The notes: generated by a model not told the origin, from the sequence alone. 64,000 nt of DNA from Pseudomonas deceptionensis (GCF_900106095.1 NZ_FNUD01000002.1:1323501-1387500), one strand, 5' to 3'; shown: positions 1 to 8,453, counted from the first letter of the stretch. Numbers and translations are program-made.

Positions 1-572
1 CCCAGGGGCGCAGCCAGTTGCTCTGCCAGCTCGCTGGCGCTGAGCCCGTGAAAATAGGCAATGGTGATGGACTGGCGCTGCTGGCGGTCGAGTAACTCCA
101 GGCAATGGTTGAGGGCGCTGGCTTCGCGGGCGCTGTTCAACTGGTCGTGGGCGCTGGGGGTTTCGTCGGCCAGGGCATCCTGTTGCACATCGCTCAGAGG
201 CTGCTCGCGGTATTTGCGCAGTTGGTCGATGGCCTGATGACGGGTGATAGTGACCATCCAGGTCATGGGCGCAGACAGGTGCGCCTGGTAGCGCACGGCG
301 TTGTGCCAGATGCGCACAAAACTTTCCTGCACCACCTCTTCGGCCAGATCGCGACGGCCCATGCAGCGCAGTGCAACGCTGTGCAGATACGGAGCAACGT
401 TGCGATACAGGCTTTCGAAAGCGCGTCTGTTGCCCAGTGCGCACTGGGCCAAAAGCTGCGTGAGGTGATCGGTGTCGGCGATGGTAATAACCGTTCTCCA
501 GTCAGTCGTGGCGGTGGCATCGGCCCTGGTGCAGGCTGAGCGTAGTCCACGATACGCGGTTGTTCCATTCAT
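1..572 (-). CDS. ECF RNA polymerase sigma factor, 3'-truncated by the window edge
   Basis: Extracytoplasmic-function sigma factor that would direct RNA polymerase to a small stress or surface-signal regulon. About 190 residues are visible; the C-terminal end lies outside the window. Sigma region 2 is clear (FESLYRNVAPYLHSVAL, then DLAEEVVQESFVRIWHNA and MVTITRHQAIDQLRKYRE). Region 4 begins with LELLDRQQRQSITIAYFHGL and SASELAEQL. The ATG at 572 is chosen because a GAGG Shine-Dalgarno sits 8 bases before it; an overlapping ATG at 568 opens a different, non-sigma frame. It lies 60 bases downstream of the fasciclin gene on the same strand, so the two may be co-transcribed. A cognate anti-sigma factor would be expected just beyond the edge but cannot be seen. 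The first 30 residues are poorly conserved in character, so the exact start is less sure than the family. Confidence 0.85.
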   Translation of the reverse strand, partial: MNGTTAYRGLRSACTRADATATTDWRTVITIADTDHLTQLLAQCALGNRRAFESLYRNVAPYLHSVALRCMGRRDLAEEVVQESFVRIWHNAVRYQAHLSAPMTWMVTITRHQAIDQLRKYREQPLSDVQQDALADETPSAHDQLNSAREASALNHCLELLDRQQRQSITIAYFHGLSASELAEQLAAPL

Positions 573-632
573 GGCCGGTTCCTCGATGCCTGCACCGGTC
601 GCACGCGGCGAACCGGTCAGGCAGGCTTGCCG

Positions 633-1229
633 TTATTGAGGCATCAGCACTTTGTCGATCACTTGAATCACTCCGTTGGACTGATTGACGTCGTAGGTGG
701 TGATGTCGGCAACGTTGCCTTTTTCATCCTTGATAACGATGTTGTGCGGGCCGTTCATCATCACCCACAGCTTGCCGCCGCTGACGGTGCTGAGCTCAGC
801 CTTGCCGCCACCGGCCTTGATGCGCTTGGCCAATTCCATCATGTCGAGTTTTCCGGGCACCACGTGGTAGGTGAGGATTTTGGTCAGAGTGGCTTTGTTT
901 TCAGGTTTGAGCAGGGTGTCTACAGTGCCGGCAGGCAAGGCGGCGAAGGCGGAGTTGACCGGGGCAAACACGGTGAACGGGCCTTTGCCTTTAAGGGTGT
1001 CGACCAGGCCTGCGGCTTTAACGGCGGCCACCAGGGTGGTGTGATCGGCGGAGTTTACGGCGTTGTCGATGATGTCTTTGCTGGGCAGCATGCTTTGCCC
1101 GCCGACCATCACGCTGTCATGGTTCATGCCCATGTCAGCCGCGTGTACGGTATTGATGAGCGCACCGCCGGCAAGGGCCAGGGTCAGCAGGCTGGCAATC
1201 AACGGGGCTTTGATCGAAGTGCGTTTCAT
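633..1229 (-). CDS. Fasciclin-domain exported protein
   Basis: A 198-residue secreted or periplasmic protein with one fasciclin (FAS1, beta-Ig-H3) domain. Residues 1-30 form a signal peptide (MKRTSIKAPLIASLLTLALA, cleavage near HAADMG). The FAS1 fold follows at about 50-197, with the family hallmarks GPFTVFAPVNSAFAALP, the TYHVVPGK segment and the terminal NGVIQVIDKVLMP. FAS1 domains mediate adhesion or protein contacts; the bacterial role is usually unknown. The gene lies immediately upstream of an ECF sigma factor on the same strand, which suggests a shared envelope-stress or surface regulon, but that link is inference. A putative ribosome site, GGACACACACC, precedes the ATG. Confidence 0.9.
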   Translation of the reverse strand: MKRTSIKAPLIASLLTLALAGGALINTVHAADMGMNHDSVMVGGQSMLPSKDIIDNAVNSADHTTLVAAVKAAGLVDTLKGKGPFTVFAPVNSAFAALPAGTVDTLLKPENKATLTKILTYHVVPGKLDMMELAKRIKAGGGKAELSTVSGGKLWVMMNGPHNIVIKDEKGNVADITTYDVNQSNGVIQVIDKVLMPQ

Positions 1230-1457
1230 GGTGTGTGTCCTTGTCGGTTATCAGGCGGTCAGTAAGGTCTGTCCGTGCTTGATATACGCAGGCAAGGGGC
1301 AAGTGGATGCAGCGCGGTTGAACTATTTTTCAATTAAGATTGCGCACCCTTTGATCCAATGATGGCACTTGGGAACATCTGCCGGGATTTCGGGTCTTAT
1401 TTTTTAGTTTGGCTGCTCCGCTGCGGGCAGCTTTTTGGTTTATCTGAGGTTGATGCG

Positions 1458-2015
1458 ATGAAAAAGTTGAGCGGCGTAGCACTGGCAACATTGATGACTG
1501 TGGCGGCGAGCCCGGTGTTTGCAGGTTTCAGCATGAGCGATGTGGCGGGTATCGCCGCTCAGGTGCAGGGCGGCAACGGCAATGGCGCGAGCACGGACAA
1601 GTCGATGCAGGCGGCGGGTCTGTTGAGCGAGCTGACCAAGTTGAACGTCAAGCCTGAACAGGCTGCGGGCGGTGTGGGCGCGATGTTGAGCCTGGCCAAG
1701 AACCAGCTGGCGCCGACGGACTACTCGGCACTGACCGATAAAGTCCCGGGCATCAACAAACTGTCTGGCGCAGGCGCTCTGGGTCAGTTGAGCCAGCTGG
1801 GTGGCTTGCTGGGCAAGTCCGATGGCGTCAGCTCGGCTGCCACCAGTGCGGTCAGCAACGTGTCTAACACCGCACAACTGGACGACGCGTTCAAAGCCCT
1901 GGGCATGGACAGCGGCATGATTGGCCAATTCGCACCGATCATTCTTCAGTACCTGGGTGGTCAGGGCGTAGGCACTTCGCTGCTGGGCAAACTGGGCAGT
2001 GCCTGGGGCGTCTAA
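1458..2015 (+). CDS. DUF2780-type exported protein
   Basis: A 185-residue small exported protein of unknown function. The start at 1458 gives a clean signal peptide (MKKLSGVALATLMTVAASPV, cleavage near VFAGF) and has a TGAGG ribosome site 8 bases upstream; a longer open frame from 1359 would bury the signal peptide. The mature part is rich in Gly, Ala, Ser and Leu, with helical segments such as LGQLSQLGGLLGK and a C-terminal QYLGGQGVGTSLLGKLGSAW. This composition matches the DUF2780 (VcgC/VcgE-like) family as I remember it. The family assignment is moderate, and no biochemical role can be read from the sequence. Confidence 0.7.
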   Translation: MKKLSGVALATLMTVAASPVFAGFSMSDVAGIAAQVQGGNGNGASTDKSMQAAGLLSELTKLNVKPEQAAGGVGAMLSLAKNQLAPTDYSALTDKVPGINKLSGAGALGQLSQLGGLLGKSDGVSSAATSAVSNVSNTAQLDDAFKALGMDSGMIGQFAPIILQYLGGQGVGTSLLGKLGSAWGV

Positions 2016-2018
2016 GGA

Positions 2019-2229
2019 TTAACCGCGCTCGGCACGCAAGGTGCCGATGCGCTGGTCTTTCTTGATCCAGAGCGGGTTGACCCGGCTCTGGACATGCTCA
2101 CGAAATACCGGATCGTTTTCGTAATCGCCCTGCCACAACGGCATCCAGTTGTTCACCCATCGCTGTCAGCACAAACGCTGCGCCGTCCGTCTCGAGCTTG
2201 AGCGGTCGAACCAAATCCGGCCTGAGTGT
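2019..2229 (-). pseudogene. Frameshifted remnant of an unidentified coding gene
   Basis: On the minus strand two adjoining frames read like real protein but do not join. The upstream frame gives LVRPLKLETDGAAFVLTAMG. After a frameshift near 2155-2160 the next frame gives NNWMPLWQGDYENDPVF and then NPLWIKKDQRIGTLRAERG followed by TAA at 2019-2021. An in-frame stop lies upstream at about 2230. The protein-like composition and the shared end suggest the C-terminal tail of a deleted gene. I do not recognise the family. Confidence 0.45.
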
Positions 2230-2270
2230 CTAACCTGCACGTTCAACACGTTCAAAAGGAAACTGCCTCC

Positions 2271-2771
2271 ATGAAGTCTGTTCTAGCCTTGCTGTCCCTG
2301 TTGGCGTTGCCGGTGATGGCCGCCGAGCCGACCCTTTACGGGCGTTACGAATACATCAAATTGCCGGAAATCGGCGAGACCCTGCAGGCCAAGATGGACA
2401 CCGGGGCCCTGACCGCGTCGTTGTCGGCCAGGAATATCCAGACCTTCACCCGCGATGGTGATGAGTGGGTGCGTTTCCAGCTCGCCACCAAGGGCGCGAG
2501 CAACAAGGTGTACGAGCACAAAGTGGCGCGCATCAGCAAAATCAAAAGCCGCGCGGATGAAGACGACGAAAAAGACACCCCCGAAAGCGCCAAGCGCCCG
2601 GTGGTCGATCTGGAAATGTGCCTGGGCAACGTCAAGCGCACGGTAGAGGTCAACCTCACCGACCGCAGCAGCTTCAACTACCCGCTGCTGATCGGCGCCA
2701 AGGCCTTGCGTGAGTTTGGTGCAGCAGTGAACCCGGCGCGTCGCTATACGGCGGACAAGCCGGATTGCTGA
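2271..2771 (+). CDS. Retropepsin-like 'ATP-dependent zinc protease' family protein
   Basis: A 166-residue exported protein of the family named putative ATP-dependent zinc protease (PF05618, RimK/RimB-like). The fold is retropepsin-like, and the expected aspartyl motif is visible as KMDTGALTASL near residues 43-53. A signal peptide occupies residues 1-18 (MKSVLALLSLLALPVMAAEP). The middle holds a charged linker (KSRADEDDEKDTPESAK). The C-terminal part has the NYPLLIGAKALREFG segment that closes the family domain. The ATG at 2271 is preferred because it begins the signal peptide and has AAAAGGAAA upstream; a GTG at 2226 would add 15 residues before it. Family members are often found with RimK-like ligases, but none is adjacent here. 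Substrate unknown. Confidence 0.8.
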   Translation: MKSVLALLSLLALPVMAAEPTLYGRYEYIKLPEIGETLQAKMDTGALTASLSARNIQTFTRDGDEWVRFQLATKGASNKVYEHKVARISKIKSRADEDDEKDTPESAKRPVVDLEMCLGNVKRTVEVNLTDRSSFNYPLLIGAKALREFGAAVNPARRYTADKPDC

Positions 2772-2817
2772 TAACACGGGCCCTCGGCACGACTACAGAT
2801 TTGTCCTATTGCGCTTC

Positions 2818-2973
2818 GTAGCAGTTGACGAGTGGAACGAGGCTGCGTCCGAGCGTGCAGCGGTCGAGAATGCTCCGTACGAGGTTAACCTGATGCCCCG
2901 TGGAAGCTGAATTCACGACTGCTACGCAGCCGAACGCAGCCTCGCAGAGCTCGTCAGCGGCTACGCAACCTTC
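2818..2973. repeat. Large imperfect inverted repeat, REP-like
   Basis: The left arm (CGTAGCAGTTGACGAG and GAGGCTGCGTCCG) matches the reverse complement of the right arm (CGAACGCAGCCTCG and GAGCTCGTCAGCGGCTACG). It fills most of the gap between the retropepsin gene and the small membrane protein gene, which are convergent. It looks like a diverged member of the chromosomal REP palindromes. Confidence 0.65.
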
Positions 2974-2994
2974 TCCTTACTTGACCGGGTTAGC

Positions 2995-3171
2995 TCAGCG
3001 CTTGAGCAAACCGCGCACACTGATCCACACCGGGATTCCCAGCCCGATCCAGCTCAGCACGTCCCAGGCGCCATCCCCCAGTAGTGCGCTGAACAAGCCC
3101 GTCGTGCTGACGAGACCGATCGCCAGCGGGATGGAGAACACCTTCCAGAAGTTCGACTGACGCGGTTTCAT
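2995..3171 (-). CDS. Small two-helix membrane protein after the PepSY gene
   Basis: A 58-residue hydrophobic peptide. Two membrane segments are visible: about residues 11-31 (VFSIPLAIGLVSTTGLFSAL) and 36-53 (WDVLSWIGLGIPVWISV), with a basic tail (RGLLKR). The ATG at 3171 overlaps the stop codon of the PepSY gene (ATGA), which implies translational coupling. It is the last gene of the receptor/PepSY group, so a role as an accessory subunit of an iron-reductase-like membrane protein is plausible but unproven. I do not recognise a named family. Confidence 0.7.
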   Translation of the reverse strand: MKPRQSNFWKVFSIPLAIGLVSTTGLFSALLGDGAWDVLSWIGLGIPVWISVRGLLKR

Positions 3172-4280
3172 TGAGCGCACTCCTTGGCCGCGCGTCGCCT
3201 CACCCACCACAGGTACAGGCCGCTGCCGAGCACCACAATGGTCAGCAAGTCGAGGGCCGCCCACAGGATTTTCATCGGCATGCCGCCGTAGTCGCCAAAG
3301 TGCAGCGGCTGGGACATACCCATGGCATCCATGTACCACGGGCGTTCGCCCACGGCGGTGACCTTGAGGGTGGTGGCGTCGATCAGTACCGGCGTCAGCA
3401 GGTGCGCAGTCAGGTGGGTCCCGCCTTTCATGAAGACCGCGTAATGGTGCTCGCTGGAGAACCGGGTGCCGGGGAAGGCAATAAAGTCCGGGCGCATGCC
3501 GGGGGCTGCTTCGCCAGCGATGTCCAGCAGGCGATCGGCGGGGGCCAGGTGCGTCAGCGGCGGAGCACCCCGGTAGGGCTCGGTCATGGCGCTGAGGCTG
3601 TCAGTGCGCCAGGCGGCGATGATCAGGTCGGCGCAGGCGCTGATCACACCGGTCACGCCCACCACCAGGGCCCAGGTCAGGGTCACGACGCCAATCAGGT
3701 TGTGCAGGTCGAGCCAGCGCAGGCGCGTGGACTTGTCGGTGCGCACGGTTGCGAATTCGTGGCGGCGCATAAACGGCAGGTACAGCACCGCGCCGGAGAT
3801 GATCGCCAGCACAAACAACAACCCCATGAAGGCCAGCAGCAGCTTGCCGGGCAGCCCGGCAAACATGTCCACGTGCAGGCGCAGTATGACCATCATGATT
3901 CCGCCGTTGGCTGACGGCAGCTCCAGTGCTTCGCCGGTGCGCGCATCGAGCATAAAGGTGTGGGACGAATTGGGCTCGGTGCCTGCGGTGGCGGCCATGA
4001 TCGCGATGATCGCGTTGGGTTCGTCGTCTTCACTGCCAAAGTACTGCATCACCTCATTGGGACGATGAGCCTGGGCGGCGCTGACCAGTTGTTGCAGATT
4101 GAGGCGCGGCGTATCGGCGGGCATCTCCTGAAGCTCGGGGCTGTTACCCAGCAGATGATCGATTTCATGGTGAAAAATCAGCGGCAGGCCGGTCAGCGCG
4201 AGCATCAGCAAAAACGCGGTGCAAATCAGACTGGTCCAGGTGTGGATAAAGGACCAGCGGCGGATGGTTTTGCTTTTCAT
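3168..4280 (-). CDS. PepSY-associated transmembrane protein (iron-uptake linked)
   Basis: A 370-residue inner-membrane protein of the PepSY-associated TM helix family. Visible membrane segments are near residues 13-33 (WTSLICTAFLLMLALTGLPL), 140-165 (KLLLAFMGLLFVLAIISGAV), 190-215 (DLHNLIGVVTLTWALVVGV) and 335-358 (LLTIVVLGSGLYLWWVRR). Paired histidines sit in or beside the helices (HHEIDH, LHNLIG), as in heme-binding reductases. The family is regularly found next to TonB-dependent siderophore receptors and is thought to reduce ferric-siderophores at the inner membrane. Here it lies 128 bases downstream of such a receptor. That gap holds a REP palindrome, so the level of co-expression is uncertain. 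Confidence 0.85.
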   Translation of the reverse strand: MKSKTIRRWSFIHTWTSLICTAFLLMLALTGLPLIFHHEIDHLLGNSPELQEMPADTPRLNLQQLVSAAQAHRPNEVMQYFGSEDDEPNAIIAIMAATAGTEPNSSHTFMLDARTGEALELPSANGGIMMVILRLHVDMFAGLPGKLLLAFMGLLFVLAIISGAVLYLPFMRRHEFATVRTDKSTRLRWLDLHNLIGVVTLTWALVVGVTGVISACADLIIAAWRTDSLSAMTEPYRGAPPLTHLAPADRLLDIAGEAAPGMRPDFIAFPGTRFSSEHHYAVFMKGGTHLTAHLLTPVLIDATTLKVTAVGERPWYMDAMGMSQPLHFGDYGGMPMKILWAALDLLTIVVLGSGLYLWWVRRRAAKECAQ

Positions 4281-4299
4281 GAAGCTCCATAACGTCTCT

Positions 4300-4385
4300 G
4301 TGGGAGCGAGCCTGCTCGCGAAAGCATCTCCCCCGGTTTGTCAGGTACACCGAGTTGTTTGCATCGCGAGCAGGCTCGCTCCCAC
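4300..4385. repeat. REP palindrome pair, family B
   Basis: The two arms GTGGGAGCGAGCCTGCTCGC and its reverse complement flank a 40-base spacer. The element lies between the receptor gene and the PepSY gene on the same strand, where it could slow transcription or protect the upstream mRNA end. Confidence 0.85.
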
Positions 4386-4408
4386 GGGGGACATTTCAAC
4401 AGAGTGGT

Positions 4409-6823
4409 TTAGAACTCCAGCTGCGCCGAAAATTGCACGGTGCGCGGGTCGCCAATGTAATGGCTGTTGAGCCAATATTCTTTGTTGGCCAGGTTGCTGA
4501 CGTTCATGCGCAAGGTCAGATCGTTTTCCGAAATCTTCATGCGGTAACGCGCACCGGCATCGAAGGTGGTGAACGACGGCAGTTGGTAGTCGTTGGCGAC
4601 GTCGGTGTATTGCTTGCCGGTGTAGAACGCGCCACCAGTCAGCGCAAGGCCGGGGACGGTATTGATGTCATATTCGGCGTAGACCTTGGCCAGTTGTTTG
4701 GCCACATCCACCGGGGCGTTGCCATCGTTGGCCTTGGAGTCGGCGTCCTTGACCTTCGGATCAAGCAGGGTAAAACCGCCTACCACCGTCAACTCTGGTG
4801 TGACCTTGCCGGTTACGCTGAACTCCAGTCCGTTGTTCACCTGCTTGCCGCTTTCGGTGTAGGTCATCGTTTCGTTGAGGAAACCGTTAGGCTTTTCGAT
4901 GTTGAACAAGGCCAGGGTAAAGAGTGTTTCGCCCACGGTGGCCTTGGCGCCTACTTCGTATTGCTTGCTGACTTGGGGCGCAAATATTTCGCCTGCGTTG
5001 ATTGCGTTCCAAGGAGCCGTTCCACCTGCTTGTAGCCCTTCAATGTAAGTGGCATAGGTGGTCAGCCAAGGCACAGGTTTGTAGATAAGCGATACGCTGG
5101 GCGAAGTTTTGCTCTCGTCGTAGCGGGTTTTCTTCTCAGGCGTGGAGTAGATGAAGTCATTGGCGTAAGACTTGATCTGGGTGCGGGTCACGCCGAGGAT
5201 GCTCGACCATTGATCGTTGAACGTGATGACATCGCCGATCAGGAAGTTGTTGGTTTCGGAGGTGCTCGCCAGCCGCTGATTGCCATTGCCGATCGAGTAG
5301 CTGGGTTTGCCGACTTGCTCACTGCTGCCAAACGGCAAGGCGCCGCCGCCCACGTCGACGTATTGCGGAGGTGAGCTGGGAACATGGTCTTCGTATTGAC
5401 GAATTCGCGAGTTATTACCCTGATAGCCCAAGGTCATCTTGTGGCCAATAGAACCTGTCGCAAAGGCGGCATCCAGGAACAGGTAGGCGGAGTTCTCGAC
5501 ATGTTCAATCGGCGCGAAGGCGTACAGCGGCTGGGTGTAAACCCCGGGGCTGGAGACTGTCGGGCCGGTGTAGGTGTTTTCTTCGGTGAACTTTTGGGTG
5601 GCAAAAGCCCCGCGCAGGGTGAAGGTGTCGTTCAGGCGCCACTTGGCCCGGACACCGCCCTTGTCGGTTTCGTTATCCGAAAACGACCATTTTTGGCTGT
5701 ACAGCTTGTTGTTGTCGAGCTGCGAAGCCCGTGGACGCAGAGCTTGGTCACCAAAGTACCAATAGCTGGTTAGCCCACGTATCTGGGTTTTCTTGTGCGA
5801 TGCGTCGAATTGGATTTGCAGGTCGTCGCTGACGTTCCAGTCCACGGCGAGGCTGATCAGCTCGCGGCGACGCTTCTGCATGTCGATGGCGGTTTCGCCG
5901 TCTTGAGTCAGCAAGTTCAGGCGATAGGCGAATTTGCCTTCATCGTCGATTTTGCCGCCGAAGTCGCCGTGCAAGTAATAGTTCTCACCACCGGCATTGC
6001 CCAGGGTCACGCTGCGATAGTTTTCGTAGGTTGGGCGTTTAAGCACGTAGTTGGCCAAGCCGCCGGGTGAGGCGGGGCCATACAAAAAACCGGTAAGGCC
6101 GGTGATAACTTCCAGTTGTTCGGTTTCTTCCAGGTAGTTGCCCGCATCGGCGAGGGTGGAAAAACGCAAACCGTCGTTGGCAATGTTCAGGTTGCCTGCG
6201 CCACTGAAGCCGCGAATGTTCACTGCGCTGGCATAGCCCGCACCGGTGGGGGAAAACATCTGAGTGAACGGGTTGCGCTTGAACACGTCGTCCAGTGAGG
6301 TGGCCTGCATGTTTTTGAGCAGGGCCTGGGAGGTGACGCTCATGGAGTACGGCGTGTCTTGCAGCTTCATCCCGCCCAGAGCGCCGACGTTGCTGAGGTT
6401 TTCGCTGACGTAACCGGCCGCTTCCGAGCCTTCTGCCACCGCACTGGCGTTGATGTTCACGTCGCCCAGGGTCAAGGCACCTTCAACCACGGGCACCAGG
6501 GTGTAACTGCCGCTGCCGCTCTGTTGCAACTGCAACCCACTCCCCCGCAACGCTTCGCGCAGTGCCGTTGTGGCTTCGAGCTGGCCGTTGACCGGCGCCG
6601 ATGTTTTGCCCGCCAGCAGGGACGAGTTGATGGCCAGGGTGATGCCGGCCTGGCTGGCAATCTGGTTCAGGGTGGCCGCCAAAGGTCCGGATGGCAGGTT
6701 GTAGCTGCGCGCAGACGATGCCTGCTCGGCCGCGATCAGCAGGGTGCTGGTCAGCGGGGCGCTGAGGGCAATGGCGACGGCTAACAGGCTGGGGCGCAAA
6801 AACGTGTCGAGGGTGCGGGACAT
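4409..6823 (-). CDS. TonB-dependent siderophore receptor with signalling domain
   Basis: An 804-residue outer-membrane receptor for a ferric siderophore. After a signal peptide (about 1-32), residues 38-115 form an STN/secretin-TonB short domain (RSYNLPSGPLAATLNQIA), the part that speaks to a FecR-type regulator. A plug domain follows (LQDTPYSMSVTSQAL, then VNIRGFSGAGNLNIANDGL), then a 22-strand barrel ending with an aromatic residue (TVQFSAQLEF). Directly upstream on the same strand are fecR-like and fecI-like genes, so ligand binding should activate the receptor's own transcription. Its place near glcB/rarD matches the ferrichrome receptor FiuA (fiuI-fiuR-fiuA) of P. aeruginosa as I recall it. 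Ferrichrome specificity is therefore an inference, not read from the sequence. Confidence 0.93.
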   Translation of the reverse strand: MSRTLDTFLRPSLLAVAIALSAPLTSTLLIAAEQASSARSYNLPSGPLAATLNQIASQAGITLAINSSLLAGKTSAPVNGQLEATTALREALRGSGLQLQQSGSGSYTLVPVVEGALTLGDVNINASAVAEGSEAAGYVSENLSNVGALGGMKLQDTPYSMSVTSQALLKNMQATSLDDVFKRNPFTQMFSPTGAGYASAVNIRGFSGAGNLNIANDGLRFSTLADAGNYLEETEQLEVITGLTGFLYGPASPGGLANYVLKRPTYENYRSVTLGNAGGENYYLHGDFGGKIDDEGKFAYRLNLLTQDGETAIDMQKRRRELISLAVDWNVSDDLQIQFDASHKKTQIRGLTSYWYFGDQALRPRASQLDNNKLYSQKWSFSDNETDKGGVRAKWRLNDTFTLRGAFATQKFTEENTYTGPTVSSPGVYTQPLYAFAPIEHVENSAYLFLDAAFATGSIGHKMTLGYQGNNSRIRQYEDHVPSSPPQYVDVGGGALPFGSSEQVGKPSYSIGNGNQRLASTSETNNFLIGDVITFNDQWSSILGVTRTQIKSYANDFIYSTPEKKTRYDESKTSPSVSLIYKPVPWLTTYATYIEGLQAGGTAPWNAINAGEIFAPQVSKQYEVGAKATVGETLFTLALFNIEKPNGFLNETMTYTESGKQVNNGLEFSVTGKVTPELTVVGGFTLLDPKVKDADSKANDGNAPVDVAKQLAKVYAEYDINTVPGLALTGGAFYTGKQYTDVANDYQLPSFTTFDAGARYRMKISENDLTLRMNVSNLANKEYWLNSHYIGDPRTVQFSAQLEF

Positions 6824-6913
6824 TCGGCGGGTTCCTGAATGGAAATGTTTCTCAATGCCTATCTGCCGGATGAGATATGAAAAGTGATAGGGCTGATTGA
6901 AAATAATTTAGAT

Positions 6914-7891
6914 TCAGTTCGCCAAAGGCTTGGGGCTGACAGTGACCCACCACGGTGTGCGCTGCTGGATCTGTACCGGCAAGGTCGGTATCAGGGCATT
7001 GAGCGCCAGTTCGATGTTGTTCAGCGGGAAACTGCCGGTGATGCGCAGGTCGGCCACTTCGGGGTCTACGCCCAGGTGTCCCCGTTGGTAGCGATTGAGT
7101 TCGCTGACCATGTCGGCCAGGCGCACGTTGTCGAGTACCAGCATGCCGCGTGTCCAGGCGTCGGCCCCGGGGCTGACGGCCAGCATCTGGCCAAGCCGGT
7201 CGCGGTGCATCAGCACTTGCTGGCCTTCGTTGTACACGGTCAGCTCGACGCTGTTTTCAGGGTGCGCTTCGACCCGCGATTGCAGCACGCTCAGGCGCGT
7301 GCCGTCGTCTTCGCGCTTGACCATGAACCGTGTGCCCAATGCCCGCAGGCTGCCATCGCGGGTTTGTACGATAAACGGTCGGGGATCGCCATGGCCGGTC
7401 TCAACCATGATTTCGCCTTCTTGCAGGATGATTCGCCGGGTCGTGTCATCAAACCGCACATCGACTGCGCTGTGGGTATTGAGGTTTAGCAGCGTGCCAT
7501 CCGCCAGTCGCAACTGGCGCTGTTCACCGGTGGCGGTGCGTTGGTCGGCCATCCAGTAATCGACCGGCAGGTAATTTTTGCCGGCAAACAACGCCAGCCC
7601 GCACGCCAGAGCGACACTGGCCAGGCCGCTGCCGATTTTGCGCACCCGTTCCTGCACGCCGGTGCGGGCTTTGAGCAAGGCATTACGTGCCGGGACGCTG
7701 GCGGTGCTGAATCGGTGGTCGAGCATGCCCAGTTGCAGCCAGGCGCGGGCGTGTTCGTCGTTGGCGCTGTACCACTTGGTGAATTCGGCCTGCTCCACGG
7801 CGCTGCCATTGCCGCAATCCAGGCACAGCTGCCATGCGATGGCGGCGTCCAGCACCTGGGCCGAGACCGGTTTCGAGCTGACCGGCTTCAT
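6914..7891 (-). CDS. FecR-type anti-sigma / sigma regulator
   Basis: A 325-residue cytoplasmic-membrane regulator that relays the receptor signal to the adjacent sigma factor. The N-terminal cytoplasmic part resembles DUF4880 (LDAAIAWQLCLDCGNGS, ARAWLQLGMLDHRF). One membrane segment lies near residues 90-110 (GLASVALACGLALFAG). The periplasmic FecR domain follows (RQLRLADGTLLNLNTHSAVD, then EGEIMVETGHGDPRPFIVQT), and a C-terminal DUF4974-like part is present (ITGSFPLNNIELALNAL). The ATG at 7891 overlaps the sigma gene's stop (ATGA); a GTG at 7921 is possible but would run deep into the sigma gene. The receptor gene begins 90 bases downstream. Confidence 0.92.
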   Translation of the reverse strand: MKPVSSKPVSAQVLDAAIAWQLCLDCGNGSAVEQAEFTKWYSANDEHARAWLQLGMLDHRFSTASVPARNALLKARTGVQERVRKIGSGLASVALACGLALFAGKNYLPVDYWMADQRTATGEQRQLRLADGTLLNLNTHSAVDVRFDDTTRRIILQEGEIMVETGHGDPRPFIVQTRDGSLRALGTRFMVKREDDGTRLSVLQSRVEAHPENSVELTVYNEGQQVLMHRDRLGQMLAVSPGADAWTRGMLVLDNVRLADMVSELNRYQRGHLGVDPEVADLRITGSFPLNNIELALNALIPTLPVQIQQRTPWWVTVSPKPLAN

Positions 7892-8424
7892 GTCGGCTCG
7901 CCATACAGCGCGATGTAGCACTGGCGGATGCCCTGGGCCAGGTACTGGCGCACGCGGGGCACCGATACGCCCAGGCGCTCGGCGATGTCAGCGTGGGTCA
8001 GGCCGTCGATGCGGCTATAGAGGAAGGCTGCGCGGGACTTGCTGGACAGCTTGCCCAGCAGGCGGTCGATGGCCTTGAGGTCTTCGAGGATCAGTTGCTG
8101 TTCTTCGGGCGAGGGTTGCTCGGCCTCGGGGATCAGCATCAGTTCGTTGAGCCAGGCCTGCTCCAGTGCGGCGCGGCGAAAGTAGTCAAATAGCAGCCCT
8201 TTGGCGATGGCCGCCAAAAAGGCTCGGGGCTCGCGGGGGGCTTGCAGTTCGGTGCGGCCCAGAAGGCGCAAAAAGGTGTCCTGGCTCAGGTCTTCAGCCC
8301 GCTGCGGGCAGGCCACGTTGCGCCGCAACCACGACAGCAGCCAGCCGCGATGGTCGCGATAAAGCGCTCCAACCAGCTCACTGTGTGGGTTTTGGACTGA
8401 CGACAAAGACTTCACCAACTGCAA
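7888..8424 (-). CDS. FecI-type ECF sigma factor for iron uptake
   Basis: A 178-residue iron-starvation sigma factor. Region 2 is seen as LVGALYRDHRGWLLSWLRR, CPQRAEDLSQDTFLRLL and AFLAAIAKGLLFDYFRR; region 4 as KLSSKSRAAFLYSRIDGLTH and AERLGVSVPRVRQYL. This is the FecI/PvdS-type signature. It is followed with a 4-base overlap by the fecR-like gene, and then by the receptor, the classical order sigma-regulator-receptor. A Fur-box-like sequence just upstream (about 8436-8453) would make it iron-repressed. It most likely drives the receptor promoter in the 90-base gap at 6824-6913. Confidence 0.93.
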   Translation of the reverse strand: MQLVKSLSSVQNPHSELVGALYRDHRGWLLSWLRRNVACPQRAEDLSQDTFLRLLGRTELQAPREPRAFLAAIAKGLLFDYFRRAALEQAWLNELMLIPEAEQPSPEEQQLILEDLKAIDRLLGKLSSKSRAAFLYSRIDGLTHADIAERLGVSVPRVRQYLAQGIRQCYIALYGEPT

Positions 8425-8435
8425 GTTTTAACTAA

Positions 8436-8453
8436 CGATAATTATTCGCGATT
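8436..8453 (-). promoter_or_regulatory. Possible Fur box upstream of the FecI-type gene
   Basis: CGATAATTATTCGCGATT has a strong GATAAT half and a weaker second half compared with the Fur consensus GATAATGATAATCATTATC. It lies 12-29 bases before the sigma start codon, where Fur sites of iron-starvation sigma genes are usually found. Confidence 0.45.
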
